Source: Capillidium heterosporum
Taxonomy: Eukaryota > Entomophthoromycota > Entomophthoromycetes > Entomophthorales > Capillidiaceae
NCBI GenBank assembly: GCA_016630905.1
Contig: WBMQ01000013.1
Coordinates: 992,001-1,056,000 of the forward strand
Reading direction: 5' to 3'
Length of the DNA stretch: 64,000 bases
The notes under the pieces were generated by a model, which worked only from the letters and a program-made list of their open reading frames with translations, searched no databases and had not been told where the DNA came from. Within the stretch, counting starts at the first letter, position 1. Each line of letters begins with the position of its first letter. The position numbers and the translations under genes were made by a program. This document shows, piece after piece, positions 39,312 through 50,805 of this stretch.

Positions 39312-40088
39312 TTAGAAAGTCTCGCCCATACACTCAGCAACAGTAGTCAATCGGAAGCCCTTCTCCCTCACGATCTTGACCAATTGTGAGACAATGGCAA
39401 TGGTGTTGGGGTGAATGTCATGTTGCAACGAGACGAAGGAGGTATCTTGGCTAGCGACGTTCTTCAACCCGTCCTTATAAGTTGCATAGATTTCACGGGT
39501 GCTTTTACCAGTCCAATCCAAAGTATCCATATTCCAGTTGATGACCTTGTAGCCCAAGCTGTTGAGCTTACTAAGTACGTTGTCATTACACTCACCGTAT
39601 GGACATCGAAAGTAGTTGATACGCTTGCCGATTCTACGGTATATGGCATCGCTTGTCTTGGAGATCTCCTCGTTGAGTCGGTTATCATCCAGCTCGTTGA
39701 GGTGGGGGTGCGAGTAGGTGTGGGATGCGATCTGGTGACCTTCGGCTGCCATCCGGTTGAGGATGGGACCATAGCTTTCGTTGTCGACGTTCTCGCCGAT
39801 AACGAAGAAGGTGGCCGGGGCGCTGAGGCGTCGCAGGATGTTAAGGAGCTGCTGCGTATAGATGAAAGGGCCGTCATCAAAGGTCATTGCAAAAGTCCCG
39901 GGGATGAGGCATTGGAAGGTTTGGATGCCAGCTTGGATTGCCCTACGGTTGAGGGCTTGGTGGGTGGCATTGTAGTTTACACTTTTGATAGCTTCGTGGT
40001 GCTCCTGTCGTGTCAACGAACCGATGAAATTCAGTTCGGCTAGAGTGCTGGAAGCCAATAGTAAGGTGAAGAAATCAAATAGTTTCAT
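39312..40088 (-). CDS. Secreted chitin deacetylase (NodB domain, CE4)
   Basis: Single exon, 258 residues. The signal peptide is MKLFDFFTLLLASSTLA. The NodB motifs are all present: TFDDGP (metal Asp), SHTYSHPHL (metal His pair), FRCPYGE (Arg and Pro), NWNMDTLDW, and SLQHDIH. There is no GPI-like hydrophobic C-terminus, so the enzyme is probably secreted. The family removes acetyl groups from chitin to give chitosan, in cell walls or on released oligomers. In this window it accompanies two AA11 chitin monooxygenases. ATG at 40088 opens directly on the signal peptide. Confidence 0.92.
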   Translation of the reverse strand: MKLFDFFTLLLASSTLAELNFIGSLTRQEHHEAIKSVNYNATHQALNRRAIQAGIQTFQCLIPGTFAMTFDDGPFIYTQQLLNILRRLSAPATFFVIGENVDNESYGPILNRMAAEGHQIASHTYSHPHLNELDDNRLNEEISKTSDAIYRRIGKRINYFRCPYGECNDNVLSKLNSLGYKVINWNMDTLDWTGKSTREIYATYKDGLKNVASQDTSFVSLQHDIHPNTIAIVSQLVKIVREKGFRLTTVAECMGETF

Positions 40089-40913
40089 TGAGAAAGGTTG
40101 GGTAAACGGTATTCAAAGGTAGTAAGCTAACAATTATTTAAATTTATTGAAATATTTCCAACAGCTGTGTAAATGAGATGTCGATGAAGAGTTTGGCTAC
40201 TTGGTCCTTACAATATATATTGCTTGCAATTTTTGTTTTCTGATACGTACTTCATGATGTTAATGTTCCTTTATGATCATCAAAACCGAAATTGATTTCG
40301 GTTGCATAGTTCGAATTTCAAGGCACAAAGGAGCTTTGAGGTCGTTAAAATGGCCTTTTAAATCGAAACCACTATTCCCAAATTCGAAACAAAGTATATT
40401 TTTAGAAAGGGTGATCAGCCTGTATATTTTGCAAAATAACCTACGTAAAATTCCTATATTCAGATATTTACTTGAACGTAAGCTTTTGGCTTGAATGGTA
40501 TTGAAAGACAATCTGAATTTTTAACTGTATGTTGCACTTGATATGAAAGTAAAGTAAGCAGTTATAATTTAAATAAGGATTTTACCAACAAATATATGTT
40601 GTAGTATGCATTAATTGACATCAGTTCATATTTCAAGTTATAGATAGATTATATGTTTTTATAGTTATCTATTATAAAACCTAGCTATTGTTCAGAATAG
40701 AACGTATTTCACTAAGCTTTGATAATAGTCTGCTCATCAATTTAGCATTTTCATTTAAACTTATAAACATCTTTATAATAATACTGTAGTATACTCATTA
40801 AGCTAGCCATAAAGATAGCATCTATTGTATACACCTACTAATAGGAAAGTAACACAAAAAATAATTTCAAATAGGGGTTTATCGGTGAACCATTAAACTA
40901 TCCAAAACTGCAA
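40089..40913. other. Gene-free AT-rich region
   Basis: About 0.8 kb between the deacetylase start and the end of the GGA gene. The segment 40260-40511 is open on both strands but shows no recognised family. Confidence 0.4.
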
Positions 40914-42907
40914 TCAAAGATCCCGAGCCTCCCCTTGGTACGTAAATGGCTTGCCATTGGCAGTGAAGGTGATGATATAGCGATACTTGATATCCCTCCG
41001 AGTCTTGGGAGCATTGAACTTGATTTCAACTGGGAGGGACACATGTCCGATGCGCGGCAACAGGTAGGTGCTAGTAATTCCCGATATGACAGTTGTAAAA
41101 TCCTAGTTGAAAATGTTAAACTAAAGCCTGTGACTTTAACTTACTTTAGGTACGGCTAGCTTTAAGTCTAATTGATCAATCTTGAACGATGAAGGATTGT
41201 GGAAGTCGAACTGCAGGTAGCAGGTCGTATCCTCACAGAATGAAGTTGCAACTACCTTTATATTGGCGTCCTCGACGAGTGTACTTTTAACGAGGGAGGT
41301 GTCGGGCTCGGCGGAGGGTAGTGAGGCCTCTAGGTAAGGTCCTCCTAGCAAATCAGTACCGTTGAGGCCATTACCCCTGCTGGTTGAGGTAGGCGATGTC
41401 GTTCCAGAGTTAAGTTGGATAGGGTGAGGTGTGCTAGGCCCTGCAGAAACAACCGATGGGCTTGGTGTGAATAGATCCCCAAAATTGAGTCCTTCTAAGC
41501 TATCCAAAAGGTTGGGAGGGATGTCGGTAGCCATGTTGGAAGAGTTGTTGGAGTTGTCCGGCTTCATTTCAAGAGGGTCCAAGCCCACATTAGGGGACAT
41601 GAAGTCATCTCCGAGATCAATTAAGGAAACCTGGCTTTCTGGCTCGGCTACTTGAGGTTTATCCTTAGGTAGTGGTTTAATATTCGAGTGGAGAGCTAAG
41701 TCAGGGTTGTTTGTGTTGAATCTTATGGGAGCGGATTCAACGACTATACCGCGTTTTGCATGATCGTATTGAGTATTGAGTTCGTTCAACTTGTCGTTAA
41801 GGTCGAGGAGCCTGGTGGCGTTTTCGTTTTCCTCTTCCTCAAGTATAAGTTTTTGAATCTTTGCCTGAGCTGCATTACATTCGTTGTATAGATCTTGAAT
41901 TAAGGTATCAATAGCTACGCCAGGTATCACTAGCTTTTCTGAAAGTAACTCAATAGCACGTTCGATATTGGCCAGCTGACGTTCAACTAAGGATTGGTAA
42001 TCGGGTTTTTTGTCCTCTTCATAATCGGTTAAGAGCTTCATGATTTCGTTCGCCTTTGCAAGGTCAGCTGGAGTACCGCGACGAATATGTTCTTGTAATT
42101 TGGCAGACAACGCTTCCTTGTCGGCTTCCTCCAACTCCTCAGCTGAGCTAAATGCCGGCTTAGAGACAATTGTATTTACTCGTTCAGGCTTGATGGTTGG
42201 GAACTTGTACCCCTTGAAGGACAGAATATTGTGCAACTCACTTATCTTGCGGAAATCATGCTTAAATCTAACTTGGTTTGCCAAACCTAACTTCCATTCA
42301 TGAATGAGCTCTAATATCTTTAGTTGTACTGAAGTTGGGAAAGCTGGTGGTTGATCTGGGAACCTCTTGACTAACTCATTTAAAAACTCCTTCCTACCAA
42401 CTTGTAATTGGAATGGATAGCCACAGTTTCGTACACAGGTATCTAGCAGTATCAAGGCCAACATTGCAATTTTCGAATCACGATTGTTGGCTAACTGAAC
42501 TAGATACTCAGACACAGCAAATGGTCTACAAAAATATATTTAATAAAAGGAAATTAATTAGCAAATAGTATACATGTTTTGTTTCTTGGTGTTGATAACG
42601 TCACAGATTTCTAAATTTAAGCCCATATCGGGTTCTGGAAGCCTTGGGTCGCAAGCCCTCTCTAAGAATAAATACATTACTAAAGATGAAGGACAAGATA
42701 TAAATGATTTTAAATGAATAAAGATAAAAATGAAAATCAACAATCATTTCCGAGGATCTCAAAAAAATATAAAATAAAATGCAATGTCTCAATAAAGTTA
42801 CCAATCATAATAGTCAGTCTCTCATCGTTAGGTATGCCAATGGGCATACCAAAGTAACTTGATATAACGTTTTCCAGTTCTGAAAATGTACTCTTGTTGG
42901 TGGTCAT
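40914..42907 (-). CDS. GGA: GGA clathrin adaptor (VHS-GAT-GAE)
   Basis: Four exons. The N-terminus starts MTTNKSTFSELENVI and is followed by the VHS domain: ERACDPRLPEPDMGLNLEIC, LANNRDSKIAMLALILLDTC, ELVKRFPDQPP, ILELIHEWKL. The GAT domain is next: SAKLQEHIRRGTPADLAKAN, then long helices ERQLANIERAIELL and IQDLYNECNAAQAKIQK. A Ser/Thr/Pro-rich hinge contains LIDLGDDF (clathrin-box-like) and DLLDSLEGL-like text. The C-terminal gamma-ear spans an intron and ends with APKTRRDIKYRYIITFTANG. GGAs bind Arf-GTP, cargo and clathrin at the trans-Golgi and sort proteins to the vacuole. The first intron is long for this genome (about 125 nt). All exons keep one continuous frame. Start at the ATG ahead of the VHS domain. 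Confidence 0.92.
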
Positions 42908-43363
42908 GGCTGAAAAATGGGAACAGCAATTAAACTATTTCAAGTTTTAGTTCAAACCCGGTCGGATAATTAGTTGAACTACTGTGTAAGAATCTTATTC
43001 AATAGATACTCGACTTATTTTCCCACATGACAAGCCAAGAAAATACATAAAAATCAATTTAAAAAATATATACAGTTATACAAGCTATACGTCCATATTC
43101 TTTTAATCTTATTAACAATTTAGTACATTTCAATACATCCAATGTAAGCCACTGTAGGTATACAAAATATCAGCACCATTGGTATATTTTGGTATGTTTT
43201 ATTGAAAATTGTACTATCGCCTATGATGAACAAAGCTCATCAGCCTAAAAGCTAGCTTTTTAAAATCAATATAATCAAATAGCCCAAAATCGCTATTTAT
43301 GATGCCACAACTTCTCTTTAGGAACCTATATCTGTTTATTTTAATCACATAATATTCACTAAT
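42908..43363. other. Intergenic AT-rich region
   Basis: Spacer between the GGA start and the end of the transcription factor gene, both on the minus strand. No gene seen. Confidence 0.4.
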
Positions 43364-45121
43364 CTATCCACTTTTATTAGGGTAACTTTTCATACTACAC
43401 CTAAACAGCATACAATTTCGGTACTCCTTCTCAGTAACCGGGACAAAGTTGGGGATTTTCAAATCTTGAAACTCATTTAGGATACTGATTGTGTTCACGT
43501 TCATGCGTACGGAGTAGGGCTCCAACGATTCATCCTCCATACCTCTAAAGTAGTTTAAAGAATCGCTCACCAGCTTATCTGCTCGACTTTGGTTAGGATG
43601 ATAAGCCTTGTACCTACACAGGAAGGTGAAGGCTTGCGCGACGTAAGGTACAACATGAAAGGGTACTGAATTGCAGTTGAGGATCCTACCAAAGTATATT
43701 AGTTTAGCGGCCGCTTCCAACGCCTTTTCCATATGGTTACAAGAATTTATATCTGTTGAGCTATTGCTGGTAGTTACGTTGTGCTTTAGAAAGTGAGTGG
43801 CTAGGGAGCAACTTCTAAATATCAAAAGATTATAGCAGAATTGGATACAGTTCACCGACTTTTCCGCTTCAACTTTAGTTTCGGGGTAAAACTCTATGGA
43901 TTCGCTGAGCTGTAGTATAACTTTGATGAGAACTCCTTCCAAGACACCAGTGGTAGAAACTATGAATCGGTTCAACTTCTCTTGACTGGTTAAGTTTTCC
44001 AGTACGTTGTATCGCTCTATGAGCAGGTAGGAGTTTATTTGAGAGCTGGCGATAAAGAATTGGGCTGTGAACAACGCTTGCATGTACCAGGGATCTAATG
44101 AATCGGTGAAATTTACTTTGAGGAGGCTGTAGTCGAAGGGTGCATCGCTTATCTGCGGGATTATGGAGGTATAGAACCACCCAATTCGAATGATGTTCTG
44201 CTGGATAGCGGCATAGGCCAGTATACGTTCGATCTTCTGTTGCTTAGACGTCTTGAATCTTTGCTTAGGTACCTTTGCGTTCAGTCCAATAGCTAGTGCC
44301 ATCCTAGAAATTAGACCAGCCAGTAAATTTGAAGCAACACCTGCCCACATCTCCTTTAAACCCGAATTTATGATAATTAGCGCTTGTATTGTATCAAGTG
44401 ATGGTCTAGTACAGTTCAATTTGTATTGATGATAAAGTTCTGCTGATAGGTAGTTTTTGAGGTGAGTGTTTCGCTTTTCGATTGGTAAGGAATGAAATCC
44501 CCTTAGAAGTATGGCTGTGACCAAAAATTTCGATCTCGGCCTAGTGAAGAAAGCCTTTTTGTTGAAGAGAGGGATTGAAGCGTCAGCATACTTGAAATAG
44601 AGATGGAACAGGGTTGAGAACATGGTTTTAACTATGGATTGGTTTAGCAACTGTTTATAAGGAGCTGGATATTCGACTTTGCTGTGTTGGCCATCACCCA
44701 GTTTCGTAAATATGAATAAAAATAGGGATAGATTAGGATTCCATACGTCAATACGAGGACAAGTAAGTAAAGTATATATATATTCGATACCTAATTTTCC
44801 TAGTGCGGAGCTACATGTACTATTCATTACAAGCTTGATAGTACTTTGGCTATTTTTCGGGATATAGAGCTTCAGATCTACATTACCTTTTAAATTACAT
44901 TTTCTTTTAACTTTTCTTATACCTATAACTGTTGAACTTGGGCCTTTACCTTCATTCCCTGTTAGATTACAGAAAATACATTTTTGGCTATAAATACTAT
45001 GATCGAACGGTGCATCGGCGTTCGAAACTTTACACTTTCTACATTGACCATGTTTATGTTTGTATAGTGGGTTTAAATAGGTTCGATTTGATCTAGTTGA
45101 TATATCGTCTTCGTTCTGCAT
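43364..45121 (-). CDS. Fungal-specific transcription factor domain protein with degenerate zinc cluster
   Basis: Single exon, 585 residues. Residues about 20-85 hold Cys groups (GQCRKCKVSNADAPF, KCIFCNLTG, KRKC) with a spacing that resembles, but does not fit, a standard Zn2Cys6 cluster. From about residue 175 the protein matches the fungal transcription factor middle homology: LFHLYFKYADASIPLFNKKA, YKLNCTRPSLDTIQALIIIN, GLISRMALAIGLNAKVPKQR, ERILAYAAIQQN. These proteins usually bind DNA through the N-terminal cluster and carry a regulatory, ligand-sensing middle region. Target genes are unknown. A second, related-type protein sits at 50806. The DNA-binding ability of the odd cluster is uncertain. 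Confidence 0.75.
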   Translation of the reverse strand: MQNEDDISTRSNRTYLNPLYKHKHGQCRKCKVSNADAPFDHSIYSQKCIFCNLTGNEGKGPSSTVIGIRKVKRKCNLKGNVDLKLYIPKNSQSTIKLVMNSTCSSALGKLGIEYIYTLLTCPRIDVWNPNLSLFLFIFTKLGDGQHSKVEYPAPYKQLLNQSIVKTMFSTLFHLYFKYADASIPLFNKKAFFTRPRSKFLVTAILLRGFHSLPIEKRNTHLKNYLSAELYHQYKLNCTRPSLDTIQALIIINSGLKEMWAGVASNLLAGLISRMALAIGLNAKVPKQRFKTSKQQKIERILAYAAIQQNIIRIGWFYTSIIPQISDAPFDYSLLKVNFTDSLDPWYMQALFTAQFFIASSQINSYLLIERYNVLENLTSQEKLNRFIVSTTGVLEGVLIKVILQLSESIEFYPETKVEAEKSVNCIQFCYNLLIFRSCSLATHFLKHNVTTSNSSTDINSCNHMEKALEAAAKLIYFGRILNCNSVPFHVVPYVAQAFTFLCRYKAYHPNQSRADKLVSDSLNYFRGMEDESLEPYSVRMNVNTISILNEFQDLKIPNFVPVTEKEYRNCMLFRCSMKSYPNKSG

Positions 45122-46623
45122 TACCTTCTACTGGGAGTTGATTGCTGAGAAAATAAATTAATGAAAGTTTTGTTCAAGATTTAAGGAATTCTGAGCTTGA
45201 TCCAGTGCCTTTTTAGCCGTTAACCAATAAAGTGATTGTACTGTTATTCTTTGGGCTTTATGATTTGTAGAGTATAGTCGGCAAAAATATACTACGGATT
45301 TTTCTTTGAGGATATACCTTTTGTCTAAAGGAGTTTTCCGGGTCCTATCAACTAGCAATATTTCGTTAGGTAAATAAACATAGGTCAAGTTAACTATGAG
45401 CTACCCTGAGATATATTACAGCTGTCAGTCTATTATAGGTTGATAATAATATATAGTTTGGTTGGTTTGGGATCAGCTAGTTTACCTTCATTGCCTTTTC
45501 TCATCATATATAAGCAACTAAAGGATAGTAAACAAACGCTAAGTCTGGACATTCATGTATATCTTAATCCATTAACGTACATACTAGCTTTTGATAAAAG
45601 CTATCAAATTGTTAATTTTGTGGTTAGACGAATGCCCATCGTATATATACTTTGGTGAGTTGCCAAGATTTATAAATTTACACTACAGTTGAAATGCCCA
45701 TTAGTTTATGTAGATAGTAGATCGAGTAAACTTTGGCTGTATCGATCAAATTATTATTTATCAGGAAACCATCCTCCAAAATCAACCCTACATTAATTGT
45801 TTCGATATTGCCGTCCTTTTAGACAACTATATAGGCTACCTCGGCTAAGTAGTTTACGTGGACTACATCAGTGAATGCTTACTTTCCATAAAACCATTGA
45901 ATTTAAACACTCTCACCTTTTTATTAAGAAATCTGAACAGTGATCCTTAATTGCTTTTATCCATACTGGTCAATAGCTTTATAAGGTGTACTTTGATATA
46001 AGTTGCTTATATACAATATACCTCCATATAGACCTATCTAAAATGATCATAGTTTGGTGATGTAAATGTACTTTTACAACATAACCACAATCCTTTATCA
46101 GGGTAAATGATATGAATGGATAGAATACTAAGGTTATGATCTATACTTATACTACATGTATGTTCTCACAAATACATCCAAATATTTGGTAAAAGTGCAT
46201 ACCATATATTCATGTTTAGAGCAAAAATGGATGAATACCATAGCACCTCTTCTTTATTAGAACACAGTCAATACCAGTCTACCTCCTCGAACCCAAATTT
46301 ATAAGCCGGGTCAAAGTAGTAGCCCAGGTAAATTTTCGGTTCAATTCAACACCCGATTAGTATCAGAGATAAGATTTTGATTGGAATTGGCATTACTAAT
46401 AACACTAATTTATTTGACACATCAAAGAAACAGCTTTTCAAAAATCATCAACTTTTAACCAGGTTTTACTAAGGATAAAAAGTCCAACGTTAATTTACCA
46501 AATTTGTAAGCTTTCCCCCCGCATTTCAAATACTTTCCCGCAAGCTATACTAATTTGAGTTCAAGCATCCTATCATTTAAAGGCTTTGTTTACAATTTTA
46601 CTACAACCCAGAGTACCCACCCA
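45122..46623. other. Mostly gene-free region
   Basis: About 1.5 kb. A minus-strand open stretch near 45700-45830 (reading NIETINVGLILEDGFLINNN) looks coding-like and could be a relic, but no start, exon structure or family is recognised. The rest is AT-rich. Confidence 0.3.
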
Positions 46624-47191
46624 ATGGATAGATGGAATAAATTTGCTTTACGTTTAACCGTCTTACTTGAAACCCTGTGCGTAGCTAGGTATGTGATTTC
46701 ATAGCTGCTATAAAGCTGGCTTGCCGATCCTAGTAACTGTAGTTTATAATTTTCTTTCAACTACTATGTTCCAACTCAGCCCCAACTACCACTCGACGAT
46801 AGCACTGACTAGTGGCGTCTTATACCTGCTATCCGATAAAAATTACACGATATTTGGATTACAGAACCAGACCTTCGACAAGTTCATTTTGTTTTTGAGT
46901 TTGTTGACCTTCTCAATATCGTGTCTTCTGGTCGAACACAAAACTTTACATTTCAAATGGCTTCCCTATTTGAAGAATAGCGAGGCATTAGTTATATTCG
47001 AACTGTCAACGGCATGGTTTATATGTGCTTTGTACCAGCTATCCTTTGTACTCGACAACCAACACAGTATAAGCGATACGTATAGGTGCATGCTGTCTCT
47101 CATCAACTCAAGTCTGTGGCTAATAGTTCTGTTCCTACCACAACGTCTAAGGTGGCTCGATCAGCTCTTTTCAGACCCTTCAAAGAATTGA
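46624..47191 (+). CDS. Orphan multi-pass membrane protein (gene model uncertain)
   Basis: ATG at 46624 begins MDRWNKFALRLTVLLETLCV, followed by a canonical GTATGT donor at 46689. The next open frame, 46721-47191, is strongly hydrophobic: PILVTVVYNFLS, STIALTSGVLYLLSD, FILFLSLLTFSISCLLVE, IFELSTAWFICALYQLSFVL and SLINSSLWLIVLFLP, about five membrane segments in 155 residues. It ends RLRWLDQLFSDPSKN. The exact join of the two pieces is unsettled, because the obvious acceptors leave the frame one base off. Beyond the stop, another frame reads FVIYKELEAFNEGTEHLWKF, which may be a further exon. Family not recognised. Confidence 0.5.
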
Positions 47192-48418
47192 ACTTTGTGA
47201 TTTATAAAGAGCTCGAAGCTTTTAACGAAGGAACCGAACACCTGTGGAAGTTTAGTTTATCGAGATTGAGAACGTCGACCAATCTAACTACCTAACCTTA
47301 CATGTAATTTTTAGCCAATTCTCTACTATTCCAGTACCCCTCCTACAAACCTAACCCATTTCCCCACCAAACTATAGATTGTATTTATTTGAACACCGTT
47401 TTATATTGCAATAAATTTAATGTTTTTAGATCTTCATCTCTACATACAGCTATGTAACATTTTAAATCTACTTCATACATAACTGCGATATACATTTACA
47501 CTAATTCTACCTTTTATGATATGTGGTAATTTAAGGAATACCAATTCAATAGATTTTAAAATTAGGAATATCAGCCACATATGTGGAATGTTTAGGCTAT
47601 TTAATTCTGCCTTCTTATCAAAATAGCAATATGCTCAAACTACAAAACTTGATCTAAATTTGTCATTTTTGGGTAAATATTCTTATTTATTTATACAAAT
47701 GCATATTTCTTTCGACTTTCATCTGTAGACAATCTCTTTGAGACCGATCTAAAATTTGACTCTAACTAGTTCAATAGACAGCTAGTATAGGAGTCTAATT
47801 TCGCGTAAGCTACAGGCCAGTATCATCTAAGGCTGGGCTACATCACTATAACAGGCTTACTTTTCAATGTAGATCCTTTATAGTAGTGGTTCTCAGCTTG
47901 GAAGTCCTCATGAAATCTATACTCCTTAGCTACTGCTTTAGTAGTAAAAGCTTGATTTGAAAGTCAAGAAACTAACTCGGCGATGGAAGTTAGCAGATCT
48001 AAAACATTGGGAGACACTACCATCTTGCAAAGCTTTATAAAATGACCTATATCCTACCAAATTTCAGTACTTCTAGATACAACTGGTATCTGAATTATTT
48101 TATTCAATGATTTCTAGAATTGGAAGCTGGACTAAAGTTTTTAGGTAAAAGAACAGTGATATTGGATATATATAAACAAGATTATACAAGTTTATAAAAT
48201 AACTTTATGCTGTAGTATGATATGTATCTAATATAGCAGCTAAGTTTATAAATATATTTAACATCAGTCATGTTCAAGTTTAACGGTATGGAATAGCAAT
48301 GTTCAAGCCTCCAAAACTGAGTAAAGTCGCTTGAAAAAACTGCCCAATAACTGATGAAATTACGTATCTATACTTTAAAGGCCAGAACAACCTTCAAAAA
48401 CATTTAGCTTTTTCTACC
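47192..48418. other. Gene-free AT-rich region
   Basis: About 1.2 kb between the membrane protein and the UBX gene, with a possible extra exon of the former at 47170-47295. Nothing else recognised. Confidence 0.35.
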
Positions 48419-50370
48419 ATGGACCTGATCGATGAATTCTGCCAAATAACCGGCGAGACAAACCGGGATGTGGCAACCCAATATTTAGAGATGGCCAACT
48501 TCGATATTCAAGTAGCAATTACCCTCTACTTTGAGTCTCAGACCAATCAAGACCAGATGGACGGTATATAAATGTATAAAGCAGTACTAACATATATCAA
48601 GATAACGAGATGGAACATGGACAGACTGAAAGCGAGATATTAAGAGACCATGAACTTGCACTTAGTTTAGCTCAATCTAATCAAAATCAATTCCAACCTT
48701 TAACCGATTTAACAACCAGCTTAAATTTCCAAGACTTTGAGCATGACAACAACGAAGCTAGCGCTGTCGATCTTACAATGGACGATCAGGATAATATGGA
48801 AGAAGAAGATTTAAATGAAACCTCAAGAACCAACCCAATATCCACCAGAAGACAAAGAGGTGAATCCCCATTTGGAAATATTCCTTCCCGACCTCGCCAC
48901 CAAGATGACTTGGAAGAAGGTAAGTTATTGAATAGTTTAATATTCTATTTAGTATTTTACAAATTTTACTTTGCAACTTGACCTTTCTATTTTTGGTAAG
49001 GTATTAAATATATAGTAACCTTTAGCAATTCCAAACCTCGAAAATGTAGAAGATTTCGACTTCAACCATATGGCTGAACGGGTGCAGCGTCGAGCTGACA
49101 ATTTCTCGACCCATTCTTCTCGTCGTAGAGATTTACTTGCTACTAGGAACCGTAGGTCGGATCAAGATGCACCTTCCGTCGAACATAAAAGGAAATTGGA
49201 TGTCGCCTCCAAAGGACTTATAACTAAGCTATCCCTCGAACAGGTATTCTTTTATATCTTTAAATTTTAAGTTCTTAACTTCCATATTCTATTAGGGGAG
49301 AGAGAAAGCGAAGGCCAAAAAGAAGTTCTTGATGGTGGTTATCTTGCATGAAGACTATTTAATTAATACGGTCGAGGTGGTAAGCAAATGGGAGCAAGAG
49401 GACATTCCGATCCATTCTCAAGGCGAACTTCATCATCGTGCAGCATTCGGCTCACTCCTCCTTTTCAGTAAGCTATGCGCAGTTCTATCCATCCTTCTAC
49501 TACCCACACTTTGCTATACTCGACCCGAGGACTGGTAGTTAATTATAATTGACATGTACTGATTTTTTAGGTGAACGATTGAAGTATTGGAGCGAGAAGA
49601 TTGATATGTGGACTTTCTTTGCCGATAGTATTTAATTGAAACATACCTCCCCTAACCTTCCTTTAGTCAAGTTCTTTTTAAACAACAATGCCTTTGGCGG
49701 TAATTTACAAGCTCTTACATCCACCTCTGCTGTCAAGAAGCAAGGTACATCAACTCACTGAAGAGGAGATGCTGGAAGCGGCCATCAAAGCCTCTATCGA
49801 AGTTTCCAACGGTCCGACTTCCAGTAAGCATGTCGAAGAGACTTTAGATGACGACTACATCTACGCCGATTCAGACGACGCTGAGGCTGTAGAAGAGATA
49901 GATTTGACTTCATCTTCCCCACCGAAAGCTGTGCAAGTACCGACCCTCCCAGTACTTTCGAACCGCGAAACTATTGGTAATTTTTCCAGATATTCATTAG
50001 ACTAAAGTTAATTAGACCGACTTGAACCTCGAATCCCAGAGCTGGTGGACGGTACCCCAACCACTCGCATTCAATTCCGCTTCCCAAGTACTACGAACCC
50101 GTCTACATATACTAACTAACCTCTAGATAATATTCGACAGGTTCAGGTCTTCAACATCCAAGCTAAAATCCAAGAGTTGTTCCAGTTTGCCAAGATCCAT
50201 GTGCCTGAAAATGCCAAGCAGCTTGACGTAAACGAACCTTGACTTCTTTAGCTAACCTTTTATACTAGCTTGTCTATATCCGTGAGTCCCTCGTTGATAA
50301 ATTGGAATTGTCGATTGAGGAAGCTAAGCTTAGCAACTCGGCCATCAATGTAGATTATATTTTAGGTTGA
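48419..50370 (+). CDS. UBX5: UBA-UAS-UBX protein, Cdc48/p97 cofactor (UBX5/UBXN7-like), frame disrupted
   Basis: Multi-exon. Exon 1 starts MDLIDEFCQITGETNRDVAT and reads NFDIQVAITLYFE, a UBA-like domain. An acidic, helical linker follows, then QRRADNFSTHSSRRRD. The UAS (thioredoxin-like) domain reads GREKAKAKKKFLMVVIL, LKANFIIVQHSAHSS, FYPSFYYPHFAILDPRTG. A ubiquitin-interacting motif, LTEEEMLEAAIKASIEV, precedes an acidic stretch and the UBX domain at the end (TTRIQFRFP, VQVFNIQAKIQELFQF, ESLVDKLELSIEEAKLSNSA). The family links ubiquitylated substrates to Cdc48/p97. Two +1 frame changes are needed, one within the UAS domain (49380-49422) and one before the UIM (49690-49765). The first could instead be a 43-nt intron that removes a helix. 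Confidence 0.82.
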
Positions 50371-50805
50371 GCTTACATCGAATAGACTTATAAGTTTGCT
50401 TTATAGTACCTGCTTGATGTATTGTATTAAAGTTCATACCTGTCACCAAACTACTTTGTTATTAAGGTATGGTACACCATATTTAAATCATAAATAAATC
50501 TATTCAGTGTAAAAAGTTTATTTAAACATAAGCATATCTGAAATTCTAGTACGGATTATAAACAATAAGACACCAATTGGATCGGCTCTTTGATACATTA
50601 ATCCAAATTAATGTTGCCCTATATCTAAGCACAATGCAATCCAAATCTCAATGGCTACATTTCCTTTAGAAAGTCAAAAATTAGTTTGAGACAGCTATCT
50701 AAACGTAGGAGTAGGGTAAGCCTCCACAGACTATACCAAACATGTAACAGGGAAGTACATTTATTTGCAATATGAACAAGGGACAATACAATTTCCATAT
50801 AGAAT
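50371..50805. other. Intergenic region between convergent genes
   Basis: AT-rich spacer between the ends of the UBX gene (+) and the transcription factor-like gene (-). No gene seen. Confidence 0.4.

Noticed and set aside
39411-40043. 210-codon open frame on the plus strand over the chitin deacetylase
   Set aside because: Antisense to an intact NodB gene with all motifs; no motif of its own.
49291-49305. Apparent one-base excess at the GGG run before the UAS domain
   Set aside because: On recount the acceptor takes the first G, leaving GGG-AGA-GAG-AAA in frame.
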